This document shows positions 1 to 11,078 of a DNA stretch of 64,000 bases, piece after piece. The stretch comes from Castanea sativa (taxonomy: Eukaryota; Streptophyta; Magnoliopsida; Fagales; Fagaceae). The notes below the pieces were generated by a model that saw only the letters and a list, made by a program, of their open reading frames with translations, ran no database searches and was not told where the DNA came from. Position 1 is the stretch's first letter. The number at the start of each line of letters is the position of its first letter. The translations under genes and the position numbers were made by a program. The stretch covers positions 25,958,322 to 26,022,321 of the forward strand of contig NC_134017.1 of the NCBI RefSeq assembly GCF_040712315.1. The letters are read 5' to 3'.

Positions 1-52
1 CTTCGACCTACAAGACAGTTCAAGCCACAAGAAGTCTGAAGCTCCTAACACT

Positions 53-1290
53 ATGGCAGAAGAGGGAGAACACCTAAACACTGAGGAACCCATGAACACT
101 CAAGAGTTACTTAACACCATGGTAGCTAGCCAAATCCAGCTGAGGGAGGACATGAACCTTATGGTGCAACAGTTTCAGAATCTGAAGAGTAACCAAGAGG
201 AGAACAAGACTAACCATGATCCACTAACCATGGAAAGTGAGAAGAAGATCAATGAAAGAATGAACAAAATAGAAGAGATGATTAGAAGAGCTCGTAAGAT
301 GGAAGACCTCATGGACTACGAATCCCTTTCACTTTTCCCTAATATGAGACTACCTCTTAAGTTCAAGATGCCGACCTTGGACAAATTTGACGGGACTGGT
401 TGGCCAAAGTCCCATTTGAAGATGTATATAAGGGCTATGCAGCCCCTAGGTGTGACTAAAGAAGTAAAATTGCTCAAATGTTCCAAAATGCTTTGACTGG
501 AGCCGCTCTTAGGTGGTTCCTCAACTTGGATGATGCAAGAGTAAGAAGTTGGGAGGACATATGCTGAGTGTTTCACAAGCAATATAAGTACAATACAGAA
601 GTGGACATAACAAGGAGAGATCTCGAGACCACTAAGCAGGAGCCGAAAGAATCCTTCTCTACTTTCATTACCAAGTGGAGAGCCAAGACAGCACAGATGA
701 TGAATAGGCCAAGTGAAGAAGAATAGTTAGCTATGGTTGTAAAAAATTATTACCTGTATACCACAAGTACTTTTTTGCACAATACTTTCCTAAGTTTAAA
801 GTTTTGATTGCTGCTGGAACCCAAATTGAGAATGCAATAAACAATGGCATTATAAAGAATGATGACCCACTAAGATTTAAAAGAGCGTAGAATCTAATTC
901 TAAGGCTGCAGAAATTTCTAATATCCATAAAAATGATCTTTATCAATTAATTGCACCTATTGCACTTGTACAAGTATCACAAGGACATTGACCTAGGAGG
1001 GAATTTCATGAGTTGTATATGCTAATAAGCCAAGTGTTTAACAAACTAAAAGCAAAAGGGTCACTGAAACCTTAGACCCAAAACCAATTCCAAACCCCTT
1101 ACCCTCAAGATTTGATGTAAATAAAAGATGTGCTTACCACCAAGGCACTGGCAATGATACTGACAATTGTTTTGGCCTTTATCATGCAATTTAAAACCTA
1201 ATAGACAACAAGGTGATTGCGTCGCCTACAAAGCCTATCATCACTAATAATCCATTGCCCAATCAAAATTTTGGGAAAGGACCAACGATT
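53..1290 (+). pseudogene. retrotransposon gag, broken
   Basis: This is the capsid-like portion of the Ty3 relic. Gag proteins of this family form the virus-like particle that packages element RNA. Intact coding runs from the Met codon at 53 to 496; homology continues in another frame (WFLNLDD, then TFITKWRAKTAQMM near 660-700) with nonsense codons and frameshifts. The part after 720 is only weakly alignable by eye. No CCHC knuckle survives. It cannot encode a working protein. Confidence 0.7.
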
Positions 1291-1464
1291 AATTGCCTGA
1301 TGACCGAAGAGGAAGTAAAGAAGACCCATTTGATTTGATCTATGACCTACCCGAATGTTTTATGATGACATGGGAATAGTTGATGGATAGGACATCCACC
1401 ACCACCACAGGATATGATATATGGAATGAAGAAGTACTAGAACCCAAAAATTACTCAGCATCCA

Positions 1465-1705
1465 CAAATGGGGGGAGACACTTCAAACCCCAAGTAAATA
1501 ACCAAACATCCTCATATGGGGGGAGACACTTTAAACCCCAAGTAAACAACCAAACACTCACAAATGGGGAGAGACACTTCGAACCCCAATTCAATAATTC
1601 AACATCCATAAATAGGGGGAGACACTTTAAACCCCAAAATACCAATCCTAATGACCTAACAAAAATTGCTCATATCACAAGGGGGGGAAGACACTTTAAA
1701 CCCCC
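1465..1705 (+). repeat. 48 bp coding tandem repeat (GGRHFKPQ units)
   Basis: Five copies of a motif encoding GGRHFKPQ or a close variant have their agacac core at 1476, 1524, 1572, 1620 and 1689. The first three intervals are exactly 48 bp (16 codons) and the last is 69 bp (23 codons), so every step keeps the reading frame. The units lie in the low-complexity linker of the gag-pol relic, between the gag domain and the pol start. Frame-preserving spacing implies the repeat expanded while the protein was still translated. Confidence 0.85.
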
Positions 1706-1852
1706 ACATTTGGAAATAGACAACCCGGTAAAAGCCTTGAATAGATCGACCTAACAAAGACCTGCCGAAGAAGATGAGGTCCTCAAGAAATTATAGAAGA
1801 CACAAGCCAACATATCCTTGTAGGATTTACTTATGGCCTCATACAAATACTG

Positions 1853-2485
1853 TCAAAATCTAGTAGACATTCTCAACCAAATCCAAGTCCCAAAGTCCCC
1901 TCGTTCAATCCTCCCTTCATACTCATCTTTATCGAAAAAATCTTCACCGTTAATGGCAATCTCATCAACATAGTCATCATCGTCGTCATCGTCGTCATCA
2001 TCGTCATCATCATCATGAACATCATCCTCTACATGTGTAGAATACTCATATTGAGCATCTGGAACTATAACATGTAAACTTGTGGTTGTTTGTTGAAATT
2101 CCTCGATACCAACTTTTGCACGTGATTCCAACTGTATGTACAACTCAATACCATTTACTTCATGTATTCTCTCCAACTTGTCAAACATGATCTTTACACG
2201 TTTGTCTGCTTCTATCACCACATACTTATAATTAATCTGGTTCTTTAAGACTTCATGTGGCATATGATAAGTAATTTGTATGTTGTGCATAGCAGGATTC
2301 ACATACAATTCTTCCATAACTATCATCTTCATTTCATTAAGGGTCTTCAATCTACGATCAATTTGGGTATAATAGCACTTTATATTGGGCCCTTCAAATT
2401 GCAATCCCTTGTTCGCATTGGTATTCTTAAGCGAACCACCATGGTATAAGATTATATCAATTACAGTCATTGTGAAACTGTTCAA
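1853..2485 (-). pseudogene. MULE transposase N-terminal fragment (MuDR/PB1-like)
   Basis: A 210-codon open frame begins MNSFTMTVIDIILYHGGSLK and carries a segment (CYYTQIDRRLKTLNEMK) that I associate with the N-terminal PB1-like/MuDR domain of plant Mutator-like transposases. A linker with a run of about 14 Asp follows (GTC/ATC trinucleotides at about 1966-2012). In full-length relatives this part precedes the zinc-binding, DDE catalytic and SWIM domains; none is present. The last 11 residues look unrelated and run into the neighbouring gypsy relic, so the gene is cut near 1885. It is probably inactive. The family call rests on remembered homologues. Confidence 0.55.
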
Positions 2486-2544
2486 ATCCAGTTATTATGT
2501 TAGTTAAAAAACATTTTATCTAGTCAAACTACACAAAGTACGCA

Positions 2545-2925
2545 TTTCAATTCATTCAAAGGGCATGAATTTCATTACACATTCGTTACACATTTCATAC
2601 CCAAATCCTTTTTCCGTCATGCTAAGATTACCCATTTCATACCCAATACAAAAAAGAAAAAGCCAAAATCCTTGTAAAAAAGTATAAATCATTTTATCTA
2701 ATCACATTTACATACCCATTTCATACCCAATACAAAAAAGCCATTTCATTACAGATTCAAAGGGCATAAATTACATGCCCATTTCATTAGAATTCATTCG
2801 AAGGGCATGAATAAGTCACTCATTTCATTACATATCCATTTCATACCCATATACCCATTCAAAGGGCATGAATTACATTCCCATTTCATTACAATTCATT
2901 CACTACTCATTTCGTATCCAAAACA
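2545..2925. repeat. degenerate short repeats (CATTCAAAGGGCATGAAT)
   Basis: An A/T-rich tract has at least four imperfect copies of a unit centred on 'attcaaagggcatgaatt' followed by 'cccatttcattaca', near 2556, 2758, 2790 and 2858. Simpler 'catttcatacccaatacaaaaaag' phrases are interspersed. There is no open frame. It lies upstream of the MULE fragment and could be an internal part of that element, but no terminal inverted repeat was found. Confidence 0.5.
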
Positions 2926-2974
2926 ATGATGAATAAAGTCAAAAACCTTGTAAGATCATAATAAAAATTAGAGC

Positions 2975-3872
2975 CTAGAAATGATGAATCTTGATAACAA
3001 AAACCATGCAAATAAATACTAAAAAAATCAACACTAACAAAACAAAGAGAGCCCAGTTGTACAAAAATCGAGCTAGTTCAAAGCAAAAACATGCTTCCAG
3101 ACTTGCATATAGGATCTGAGAATTTTGTAGATGCATGGTGCTCCAGTTGCTGAGTGTAACTATCAGTGGAACACAGATTGAAATCCCAAAGAGGCTTGCA
3201 AATTCTGTCCATCCATAATAGACCATCTCTTGATTCAACCTGTTGGAAATAGTCATCAACCATGTCTTGGTTCAATTCCTAGTAAAGTTCTCTGTACATC
3301 TGCTCCTGTAACCCTCAATAGTACTCTCTAACTAAATCAAAAAGTGCTACCTTATTGGATATATTCATATTATATCGAGTAAATAGCAATCGTCTAATGA
3401 CAAAAATGTTGTGTACTCCCACAAATGGAAAATGCCAATCAGTTAGAAAGCGAACAAGGGATTGAGGAACTGATGACGCATTTTTTATCTAGAATATGAG
3501 ACAGGAGTGGCCTAGGCATATATTTAGAGTATGCACCGTATGATCGGTCACGCGTGCCTGCAAGCTCACCATTCCACACTGGTTGCGGCCATGGTGCAAG
3601 TAGTAATCAATTAGTGAGTCGAACGACCTCAGCCAAGCTGTCACCATCTTTGGCGAGCGAGTGACCATGGTTAACATGCGACATCGGTCGAATCTCACTA
3701 TGTAGAGGCTGCCTAAGTTGGTTTGGTGAATTCGGGCAATAGACCTATCCATGGCCTGCATGAAAAACAAGAGCGAGAGAAAATTTATCAAGCAATATAT
3801 ACATAAAAAAAAGTATATATATTTAGCAAGCAATACATATCGGTTATGAAAAACAATGAACAACACAAACAA
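2975..3872 (-). pseudogene. unrecognised degraded coding-like sequence, founder of the 8-10 kb array
   Basis: Read on the minus strand from 3760 to 3075 this gives long protein-like stretches, for example MVTRSPKMVTAWLRSFDSL (about 3665-3610), NMNISNKVALFDLVREYY (about 3375-3325) and MDRICKPLWDFNLCSTDSYT (about 3215-3157). They are interrupted by three nonsense codons near 3490, 3325 and 3285 that single substitutions could explain. I do not recognise the family and assign no function. Its sequence from about 3060 to 3480 reappears, diverged, three times in tandem near 8370-9970. It follows the MULE fragment on the same strand, so it may belong to that element or to a host gene captured by it. 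That is inference. Confidence 0.4.
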
Positions 3873-5385
3873 GAAACACTTTATTTATATGCATGGTTGA
3901 ATGAACAACACAATAAATATGTTTCAATTAGGTTAAAACAAGAAAAGATTTGGAATCGTTATCGTAAGATTGATGGTACTATTCTTTTGAATGAACAACA
4001 CATAATGCGTTTTTTTTTTTTTGGTCTTCCCCAGTGTCAACCCATGTGTATACTAGTGGGATTGAGCCTATGGACAACGACGACAACAAGAATGAAACAT
4101 TATTAGGCCTCTATCTTTTATCTCAAAAAAGAAAAACATGGTACCTTTAATCTGGACCCCGAAATGCTAGTTCCCTGGCCACAGGATCTTCATCTATGCT
4201 AATTGGATTTTGTTCTCTCCTTTTACTTTTATAGGTTTTGCATAAGAACAATACAATACAAATATCGTCACATAATTGTTAGTTCCTTAGGTTATGGTAT
4301 ACATTCTAAAGCACATACATATATGTAAATGAACTTCATATAAATGAGTTAGCCACAAGGATCTTGTTCCCTAATTCCCATAAACTTAGTGTTTTTGCAC
4401 AATACTTGTGGGATTTGGAACTCAAGTCCAAGAAGCTTTTCTTGGACGTTTCCTTCCAAGATAGTCAGGTGAGGAGAATTTTATGGGAGAGGGTGATATA
4501 TGATGTGTGCATGTTTTTTGCATATATTTCTTTAGAGGCTAAGTGATATTTTGAATGATCTCAAGGATATGGGATGAAGTCCTCTTTGGCTCTCTTGTTT
4601 TGTTCTTTTTCTCTCCTCTCTCCCTTGCTGAACTTGTAAAATTATAAGAATTATCCTTTTGAACCTCTGACCTTCCTTTCTGTTATGCTTTGTTGTTCCT
4701 TATAAAGTGGATATGGTTTGGGATTCTCAAGTGAGGACGTCCTTAGTCTGCTGCGTAAAACCATGTCCTCTGACAGGAATTTGAATGAGTTTCTTGGTTT
4801 GAGTTTTAGCTTAGTTTGGAAATTATAACTCAAAAAAGTACTTGGATTTAGCTACAAATGGAAGATGTCTTCCTAGAAAGTCAAAGGAATAGGTGGGATA
4901 TTCAATGTAATGAGTGACAGCTTTTATTGATAAGGACAACTAAGAGGAAGTTATGAGAAGATGCCATGCACATAGAAGAACTGAGTTAGACCTTTGGTTC
5001 ATGTATTCCAAGCAAATACATTAACTAAGGGAAAATTTCAAGATCCTCATTTCTCTAGAAATCACTCCCCTACTAACCAAACCACTTCTCCCTTACTACC
5101 AATTCGAAATCTCATGGGTTTGGACCATGACTTACAAAGATGATACCTGATTTGTTGGGTACTTAATGGCTTTTGTTGGGGATCTGAGCATACACTTTGG
5201 CTTTCCCATGTATTAGCCAAGGTCCTCTTCTCAAGGTTTTAAAATGACACATCAAGATTTAGAGGCTTTGATATTGATTCTTCTTGGTTTGACATTTTTC
5301 CAAAAATGACATAGATTCCTCCTTGCAATAGGTGAGCTTGAAATTTATTTTTTTACGATTTATTTATTCTAGACTCTTTAGTTTT
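3873..5385. other. intergenic stretch, no gene supported
   Basis: No intact gene or clear transposon is visible. Open frames are short and not family-like. One stretch (4343-4467) is bounded by a plausible AG acceptor and a CAG|GTGAGG donor and reads NSHKLSVFAQYLWDLELKSK; it could be an orphan exon but no partner exon was found. Codon-like repetition of 'gaatgaacaacaca' at about 3900-4000 is short and imperfect. Confidence 0.4.
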
Positions 5386-5508
5386 TGCACTTCATAACTC
5401 ACTTGGTTTTTAAGATATAAAATTCTTTAGGAATAAATAATTTATGACACATGGCACAAAATTGGAACTCTAATTTGAAATTCTAATTTGAGTTTCTCTC
5501 AGTTTCAC

Positions 5509-5578
<70 letters not shown>
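5509..5578. repeat. (TTA)n microsatellite
   Basis: About 23 uninterrupted TTA units embedded in the AT-rich repeat family. It follows one of the internal repeat copies, at a position matched by (TA)n tracts in the other copies (5959-5987 and about 6328-6342), which suggests the family carries a simple-repeat tail at that point. Confidence 0.95.
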
Positions 5579-5579
<1 letters not shown>

Positions 5580-5951
5580 ATTTTTGTGCCAAATGAATTG
5601 TTTTTAGTTATAAAAAAAAGGTTCATAAATATAAAATCATCCACTCTCTATTCTCCTAATTTTATATATAGTGTTAGATATATGATTATGTTTTTTTATG
5701 ATTTATTTATATTTGACTGCTCATTTTTTACTCTAAATGAACTCATTTGGCCCAAAAAAAAAAAAATTTGATTAGATGGAACATGTGCCATAAAATTAAA
5801 TACTAATTGAAATTCAATTTTTACACTAAACTAATTAACTTGGTTCAAAATTTTAAAATTTTTAACTAGATGAGATTTGTGACGCAAAATTAGACTCTAA
5901 TTGAATTCTAAATTAAAATCTAATTGGATTTTCTTTCAATTTTACTTATTA

Positions 5952-5958
<7 letters not shown>

Positions 5959-5987
<29 letters not shown>
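5959..5987. repeat. (TA)n microsatellite
   Basis: About 14 TA units at the same relative position within the AT-rich repeat family as the TTA array upstream. Confidence 0.95.
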
Positions 5988-5989
<2 letters not shown>

Positions 5990-6639
5990 CTTATAAACTT
6001 GAATTGTTTTAGTTCTACAAAAAAAAAAGGCTCATAAATATAAAATCATTCAAAAATTATATTTTTTTTTATGGTATACTTATATTGGACTCTTTGTTTT
6101 TTTACACTAACTTAACTCATTTGGTATAAAAATTAAAAAATTTAGATTAGATGGGACACTTGTTGCAAAATTAAACTCTAATTTAAATCTAATTTTTACA
6201 TTAAATTAACTCACTTGGCATAAAAATTTAAAAACTTAGATTAGATGGAACATGTGGCGCAAAATTAAACTCTAATTGAATTCCAATTTGAAATTTAATT
6301 AGATTTTCTCTCTGCTTTACCTATTATATATATATATATATTTAGAATTAAATTTGTGACTACATCATAAATATTCATTCAAGTTAGTTATTAAGTACAA
6401 AAAACCAAAGAGTCTAGAATAAATGAATGGTTAAAAAAAAAAAGTGCTTCACAATAATTTTTTTTTAAAAATTTACATTTTATACCTAATAATATTCTTA
6501 CAAATTTTTTTAAAGAGTTAACAAAAAAAAAAAAAAAAGACTATCAATAGTATTTAAATTATATATGTAAGAATTAGATTATGCATCTTATTGTATATCT
6601 TAAAATGTATTTATGCATGTGCATGATGTTATAAGCTAG

Positions 6640-7168
6640 TAATAATAATGATAAAGGTGGCAGTATTATTGAACTCTGGATCCAAATCATCTTCAATTCT
6701 GTATCCAAATCATGCACATTGGTCCTGCAGAATCACATAAAAAATCTGGACAGTATAGTTAAGCTCTCTTCTTTACTTCGTACTATCACCTAAGTAAAAA
6801 ATGCTTAAGATAATGACTCCAATTCATCTATATTTCTAACATATAAATTTATTCGAATGTGCACTAGTAGATTCATGTCAACATAAAATTTAGCCATTTA
6901 ATTATATATTAGTAGATTCATAGGTTAATTTAACATGGAATGAAGATTAGCGACCTAAACTAAATGGAATGGGTTCCTCAATTTAATGATTTTTTTTGGC
7001 ATTTAACAAATGATTTATACTGGAAAATTCAACCATCTATGCAACAATGATCCGCTAGTAGATCACGATCTAAAATAGAGACTTTCCAAGCATCCTAGTT
7101 GCTAAAATAATCAAGTCAAGAAGTTCATTGGAATTTAATGAATTTTTCTCTCTATTCAAATAATCTTA
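6640..7168. repeat. diverged copy of LOLITA-like gene intron 1 sequence (15905-16592)
   Basis: 6640-6730 matches 15905-15998 ('aaggtggca...ttattgaactctg', 'atccaaatcatgcacattgg'), and 6784-7168 matches 16232-16592 ('gcttaagataatgactccaa', 'aagtcaagaagttc', and so on) with roughly nine in ten bases equal by eye. Between the two blocks the copies differ: about 55 bp here against about 230 bp in the intron. Neither exon 1 nor exon 2 is included. It is either a dispersed repeat with one copy in the intron or a partial duplication of the intron about 9.4 kb away. Confidence 0.8.
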
Positions 7169-7342
7169 ATAGACTATTAGTGTTTATATATATGAACTTC
7201 AACATATTGTATCTGTTTGACCAGAAATGCTGGAATGAGTCTAACTGCTTTCATAATAATTACTACTAGTTTGGAAGTCCTCATTCAGATTAAAACATTT
7301 CACCCATAAAGCATTCTATTTAGGAAGCATATGCACCGATTT

Positions 7343-7378
7343 GGGTGTGGGTGTGGGTGTGGGTGTGGGTGTGGTGTG
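7343..7378. repeat. (GGGTGT)n microsatellite
   Basis: Five perfect GGGTGT hexamers followed by a partial unit. It is not a telomere-type repeat (TTTAGGG). Confidence 0.95.
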
Positions 7379-8070
7379 AGAACATGGTAATTTTTGAAAA
7401 AATAGGACATAGGAGCATGATACGTTTATTAATTAATTTTTTTCTTCTATATATTGCTAAGCATTTTTTTCATATAATTGTAAATATATATCAATTTAAG
7501 AGCAATAGTACGTAATAAAATGAAAATATATAATAACTAAATAAGCCATTAACATATTTTTTACTTATCAACAAAATATATAAGATTTTGGCCCCACCAC
7601 AAAATCCTACAAGAGAATCCGTGACACACTTTAAAATTTTCTTTCCTAGAGCTAATCATAGATGTCCATCTCAAACACTAAAAACCAATCTTTTACACCA
7701 AAATGAACATTGTAGCAGCGGTAGACTAGAGACCTAAAACCAAAGGAACCGACGAGGGATAAAAATTAGAAAAAGAATTGCAATGGAAACGCAGAACGAA
7801 ACAAAGAAGAGGAAGGAGGAGGAGGATGAGGCAACAGCTGTGATGGGCTACGTTCCTTCAGGTGACTGGGGCTGCAAATGGATGGGTTAATTCAGGCCAA
7901 TCCTTCATGTATGTTTTCAATACTGGCCGAAATTGCTATACCGGCTGAAACTCACCGTATAGGGTCATGTCCTGGCTTTTTGGATTAAAAAACAATCATT
8001 TGGGACGCAAGTGCAACTGTGGCCAAGCCGCATTCCATGTCCTAGTTGTGTCCAACGTGGTTTGTAGTTG
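7379..8070. other. intergenic stretch left of the tandem array
   Basis: There is no convincing gene. A 35-codon frame at 7783-7890 begins METQNETKKRKEEEDEATAV and ends at TAA, with no support beyond being open. The segment at 7910-8060 (containing 'ctataccggctgaaactcaccgta') has the look of transposon sequence and runs directly into the first unit of the 8-10 kb array. Confidence 0.3.
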
Positions 8071-9970
8071 CACCCGTGCTTCCCAGCATTCTAACTTCCT
8101 TGATAGCTATAGTGATAAGAAATTAGGTTTGATAAATCATAACCATGTTAACATCCCTTCTATGAAGAATCAATAGTCTAAAAAATGCACATGATTGAAA
8201 TTTGAATGACATAGACTTTTATGTGCAGTTCAAGAGAATTATCCTTCTAACCATATACTTTATTTATATCCTTCTAACCATATACTTTTCTTAAAGGTGC
8301 TAACAGTTCTATTTTTCAAAGAAAAAGAAAAATAATAAAGCATATGCAATCCTAATTGATGCCATTGGCCAAACTTTATAAAAATCGAGCGAGTTCAAAA
8401 CACTACCAAGTCTCAAGATGCACAGTGCTCCAATCACTAAGTGTAACTACTAATAAAACACTGATTTCAATACCAAAGAATCTTACAAAATCTGTCCACC
8501 CGTAATAGACCACCTCCCTAGTTTAACCCCTCGAGATAATCATCAATCATCTCCTAGCTCAACCCTTAGTAAAATTTTTCATTCATCCCCTCCAACAATA
8601 CTCGCTAATACTCCTTAACCAAATCAAAGAGTGCCACTCTATTCGATATATTCATACTATATTGGGTTAAGAGCAACCACTGAATGACAAAAACATTGTT
8701 CACCTCAACAAATGTAAAATTCTAGTTTGCGAGAAAGTCAACAAATAATAACTATATAGTTATGTAAAATTCCAGTCTACGAGAAAGTCAACAAATAATA
8801 ACTATAGTGGGTAGTAGCCGCACCCGCGCTACCTAGCATTCTAACTTCCTTGATAACTATAATGATAAGAAATTATGTTTGATAAATGATAACTATGTTA
8901 ACATTCCTTCTATGAAGAATCAACTGTCTAAAATGCACATGATTGAAATTTGAATGACTTTTTATCTGCAGTTCAAGAGAATTATCTTTCTAGCCATATA
9001 CTTTTCTTATATCATTCTAACCATATGCTTTTTTTAAAGGTATGCTAACAGTTCTATTTTTCATTGAAAAAGAAAAATAATAAAGCATATGAAATCCTAA
9101 TTGATGTTATTGGCCAAATTGTACAAAAGTCAAGTGAGTTCAAAACACCACCAAGCCTCTAGATGTAGAGTGCTTTAATCACTAGGTGTACCTACTAATG
9201 AAACATTGATTTTAATACCAAAGAGCATTGCAAAATTTGTCCACTTGTAACGGACCACTTTCGAGTTCAACCCCTTGAAATAATCATCAACCATCTCCAA
9301 GTTCAACCCCTAAAACAATTCTCCATACATCCCCTCCTACAACACCCAATAATACTCCCCAACCAAATAAAAAAAAAAAGCCACTCTATTCAATATATTC
9401 ATACTATACTGGGTTAAGAGCAACTACCGAATGACAAAAATATTGTTCACTCCAAAAAATGTAAAATTCTAGTCTGCGAGAAAGTCAATAAATGATAACT
9501 ATAGTGGATAGTAGCTGCACCTGTGCTTCCCAGCATTCTAACTACCTTGATAACTATAGTGATAAGAAATTATGTTTGATAAAGGATAACCATATTGACA
9601 TCCCTTTTATGAAGAATCAACAGTCTACAAATGCACATGAGTGCAATTTGAATGACTTTTTATGTGTAGCTTAAAAGAATTATCCTTCTAACCATAAACA
9701 TTTCTTATATCCCTCTAACCATATACTTTTCTTAAAGGTGTGCTAACAATTCTATTTTTCATAGAATAAGAAAAATAATAAAGCATATGAAATCCTAATT
9801 GATGCTATTGGCCAAATAGAATAAAAATCGAGCGAGGTCAAAACACCACTAAGCCTCTAGATGTAGAGTGCTCCAATCACTAAGTGTAACTACTAACAAA
9901 ACACCAATTTCAATACCCAAGAGCCTTGCAAAAAACTTAGTGCTCCAGTCACTAAGTGTAACTTCTAAAA
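8071..9970. repeat. ~0.7 kb tandem array, about 2.6 copies, homologous to 3060-3480
   Basis: The landmark 'ca(c/t)ccgtgct..c(c)cagcattctaac' starts at 8071, 8821 and 9518, giving units of 750 and 697 bp; the third unit stops near 9970. Each unit runs through 'gataagaaatta(t/g)gtttgataaa', 'ctaacagttctatttttca' and then the reverse-strand coding-like sequence also seen at 3060-3480 ('agtgctccaatcactaagtg', 'tccaccc(g)taatagacca', 'tattcatactatattgggtt'). The larger first unit is largely explained by a 50 bp direct duplication (8714-8763 and 8764-8810, 'gtaaaattc(t/c)agt'). All copies carry stops and none is a working gene. This looks like local amplification of a segment containing the unrecognised 3 kb sequence. 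Confidence 0.85.
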
Positions 9971-11078
9971 TGTACATAAATTATTAAATAGAATTTTAAT
10001 CTTAATCATCTTATAATTTTTTTTGGAATTAAAAAAAACTTAGATTTTAATTTTTTATTTGATAGAAATTTTTATGTTCTCTTTAATATTAAAAAATGAC
10101 AAAACAGAAAAAAGAAAAAGCTGGGTAGTTGGGTTAATCAGAGCCCATTACCTTTTTTTTTTTTGGGTCAAGAGCCCATTACTAGTTGTGATTTTTACGA
10201 AATTGATAAAGTCGGAACTTGAGCAATCACAATGACCACTATCTCAATTTTAGAGAGTAAAATATGAAGCTTAGTCCACTTTTTTTTTAATAAAAAAATT
10301 ATATCGCTCGGCCTAAAATCCAAAACCCATGATTTGTATTTAGTTAATATTATTGAGATTAGATCCATTAACTTGTACACTTTTTTTTCGGCTAGGATGT
10401 ATTTGCTTCATAAAAATAACCTTTTTGAAGATATCTAGTGCATTTTCAATTAATCTGTTTATTTTGACCTCAAATGTCACCTTATTTTTATGTCCTAGAA
10501 TTTCAAATCTTCAATATTTTATAGAACAAGTTGTACTTTTACACATGCTATTTTTAAAAACGGAACAAGTTGTACTTTTTAACCAATGTTAGATCATTTG
10601 CATCAACTCATGTAAATTTTTTTTGTTTATGTTAACATAAAAATCTACTTTTTCTATTTTATATATTCACTTTTTAAAACAATCAACATTAAATTATTTA
10701 TTTTACAATATATTTCATTAAAATATCAAATTTTCTTGATTTTTTAATTGTTTCTTTCTTCACACATAACAACCATCATCTACTATTTTTTTTCATCCTT
10801 GAGATACGTAACGAAAAAATAAAAACTAAATACAAAATGAATAGTGTCAATATAAATTTATACAATTACTATAGTAAACTTGTAAATATACACAATTATA
10901 CACATGTGGGTTATTTTTTGGGAAACCGTATATATTTTATACATTTTTTTATTATAAACCCACTAATGTGATTGCTGCCCATGAAATTTTAAAAATATAA
11001 AACAGCATATAGGTGTGCTGAAAGTAAACCCATTTCAATGGATTGGATTGCCACCATTTTGTTAGTTTGTTCGAATAA
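9971..11078. other. AT-rich intergenic sequence
   Basis: No gene or identifiable element was found apart from the poly(T) micro-insertion at 10140-10182, listed separately. Short open frames here (for example around 10353-10592) are low complexity and unsupported. Confidence 0.4.
10140..10182 (-). mobile_element. poly(T) micro-insertion between 12 bp target-site duplications
   Basis: The sequence 'agagcccattac' occurs at 10140-10151 and again at 10171-10182. Between the copies lie only C, twelve T and 'gggtca' (19 bp). This fits an extremely 5'-truncated LINE or SINE insertion on the minus strand, where T is the complement of a poly(A) tail. Confidence 0.7.

Larger units (their letters stand above)
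1..1885 (+). mobile_element. Ty3/gypsy (Tat-like) gag-region relic
   Basis: This is a degraded internal fragment of a Ty3/gypsy retrotransposon. An open frame at 53-496 has an N-terminal charged coiled-coil-like stretch and then the gag signature KFDGTGWPKSHLKMY. The reading continues after a frameshift near 480 (AALRWF...LDDARVRSWEDIC) and is broken by stops near 566 and 725. A basic, repeat-rich segment follows at 1380-1754. The line QANISL then DLLMASYK near 1805-1850, which I recall from Tat-like gag-pol proteins of trees, marks the last recognisable part. The left edge lies outside the window. The right edge meets a minus-strand MULE fragment near 1885. No LTR is visible here. The superfamily is well supported; the lineage is inferred. 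Confidence 0.75.
5386..6330. repeat. AT-rich repeat family with internal copies; further copy at 51440-51690
   Basis: Phrases such as 'agattagatggaacatgtg' and 'caaaattaaactctaattgaa' recur in the same order near 5450, 5770-5920, 6130-6200 and 6230-6310, with spacer text ('ggctcataaatataaaatcatt', 'ttggactctttgttttttta') repeated between them. A diverged copy lies at 51440-51690. This looks like an unclassified non-coding dispersed repeat that has also duplicated locally. No TIR, LTR or coding sequence was recognised. Confidence 0.6.

Noticed and set aside
4343..4467. Possible orphan exon NSHKLSVFAQYLWDLELK
   Set aside because: It has plausible splice borders, but no adjoining exon and no family I recognise; kept only as a note.
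7783..7890. Small open frame METQNETKKRKEEEDEATAV
   Set aside because: Short, no recognisable domain, no clear continuation; not enough to call a gene.
8071..9970. CRISPR-like or regulatory repeat array
   Set aside because: Units are about 700 bp, diverged and homologous throughout; there is no repeat/spacer structure, and the DNA is plant nuclear.
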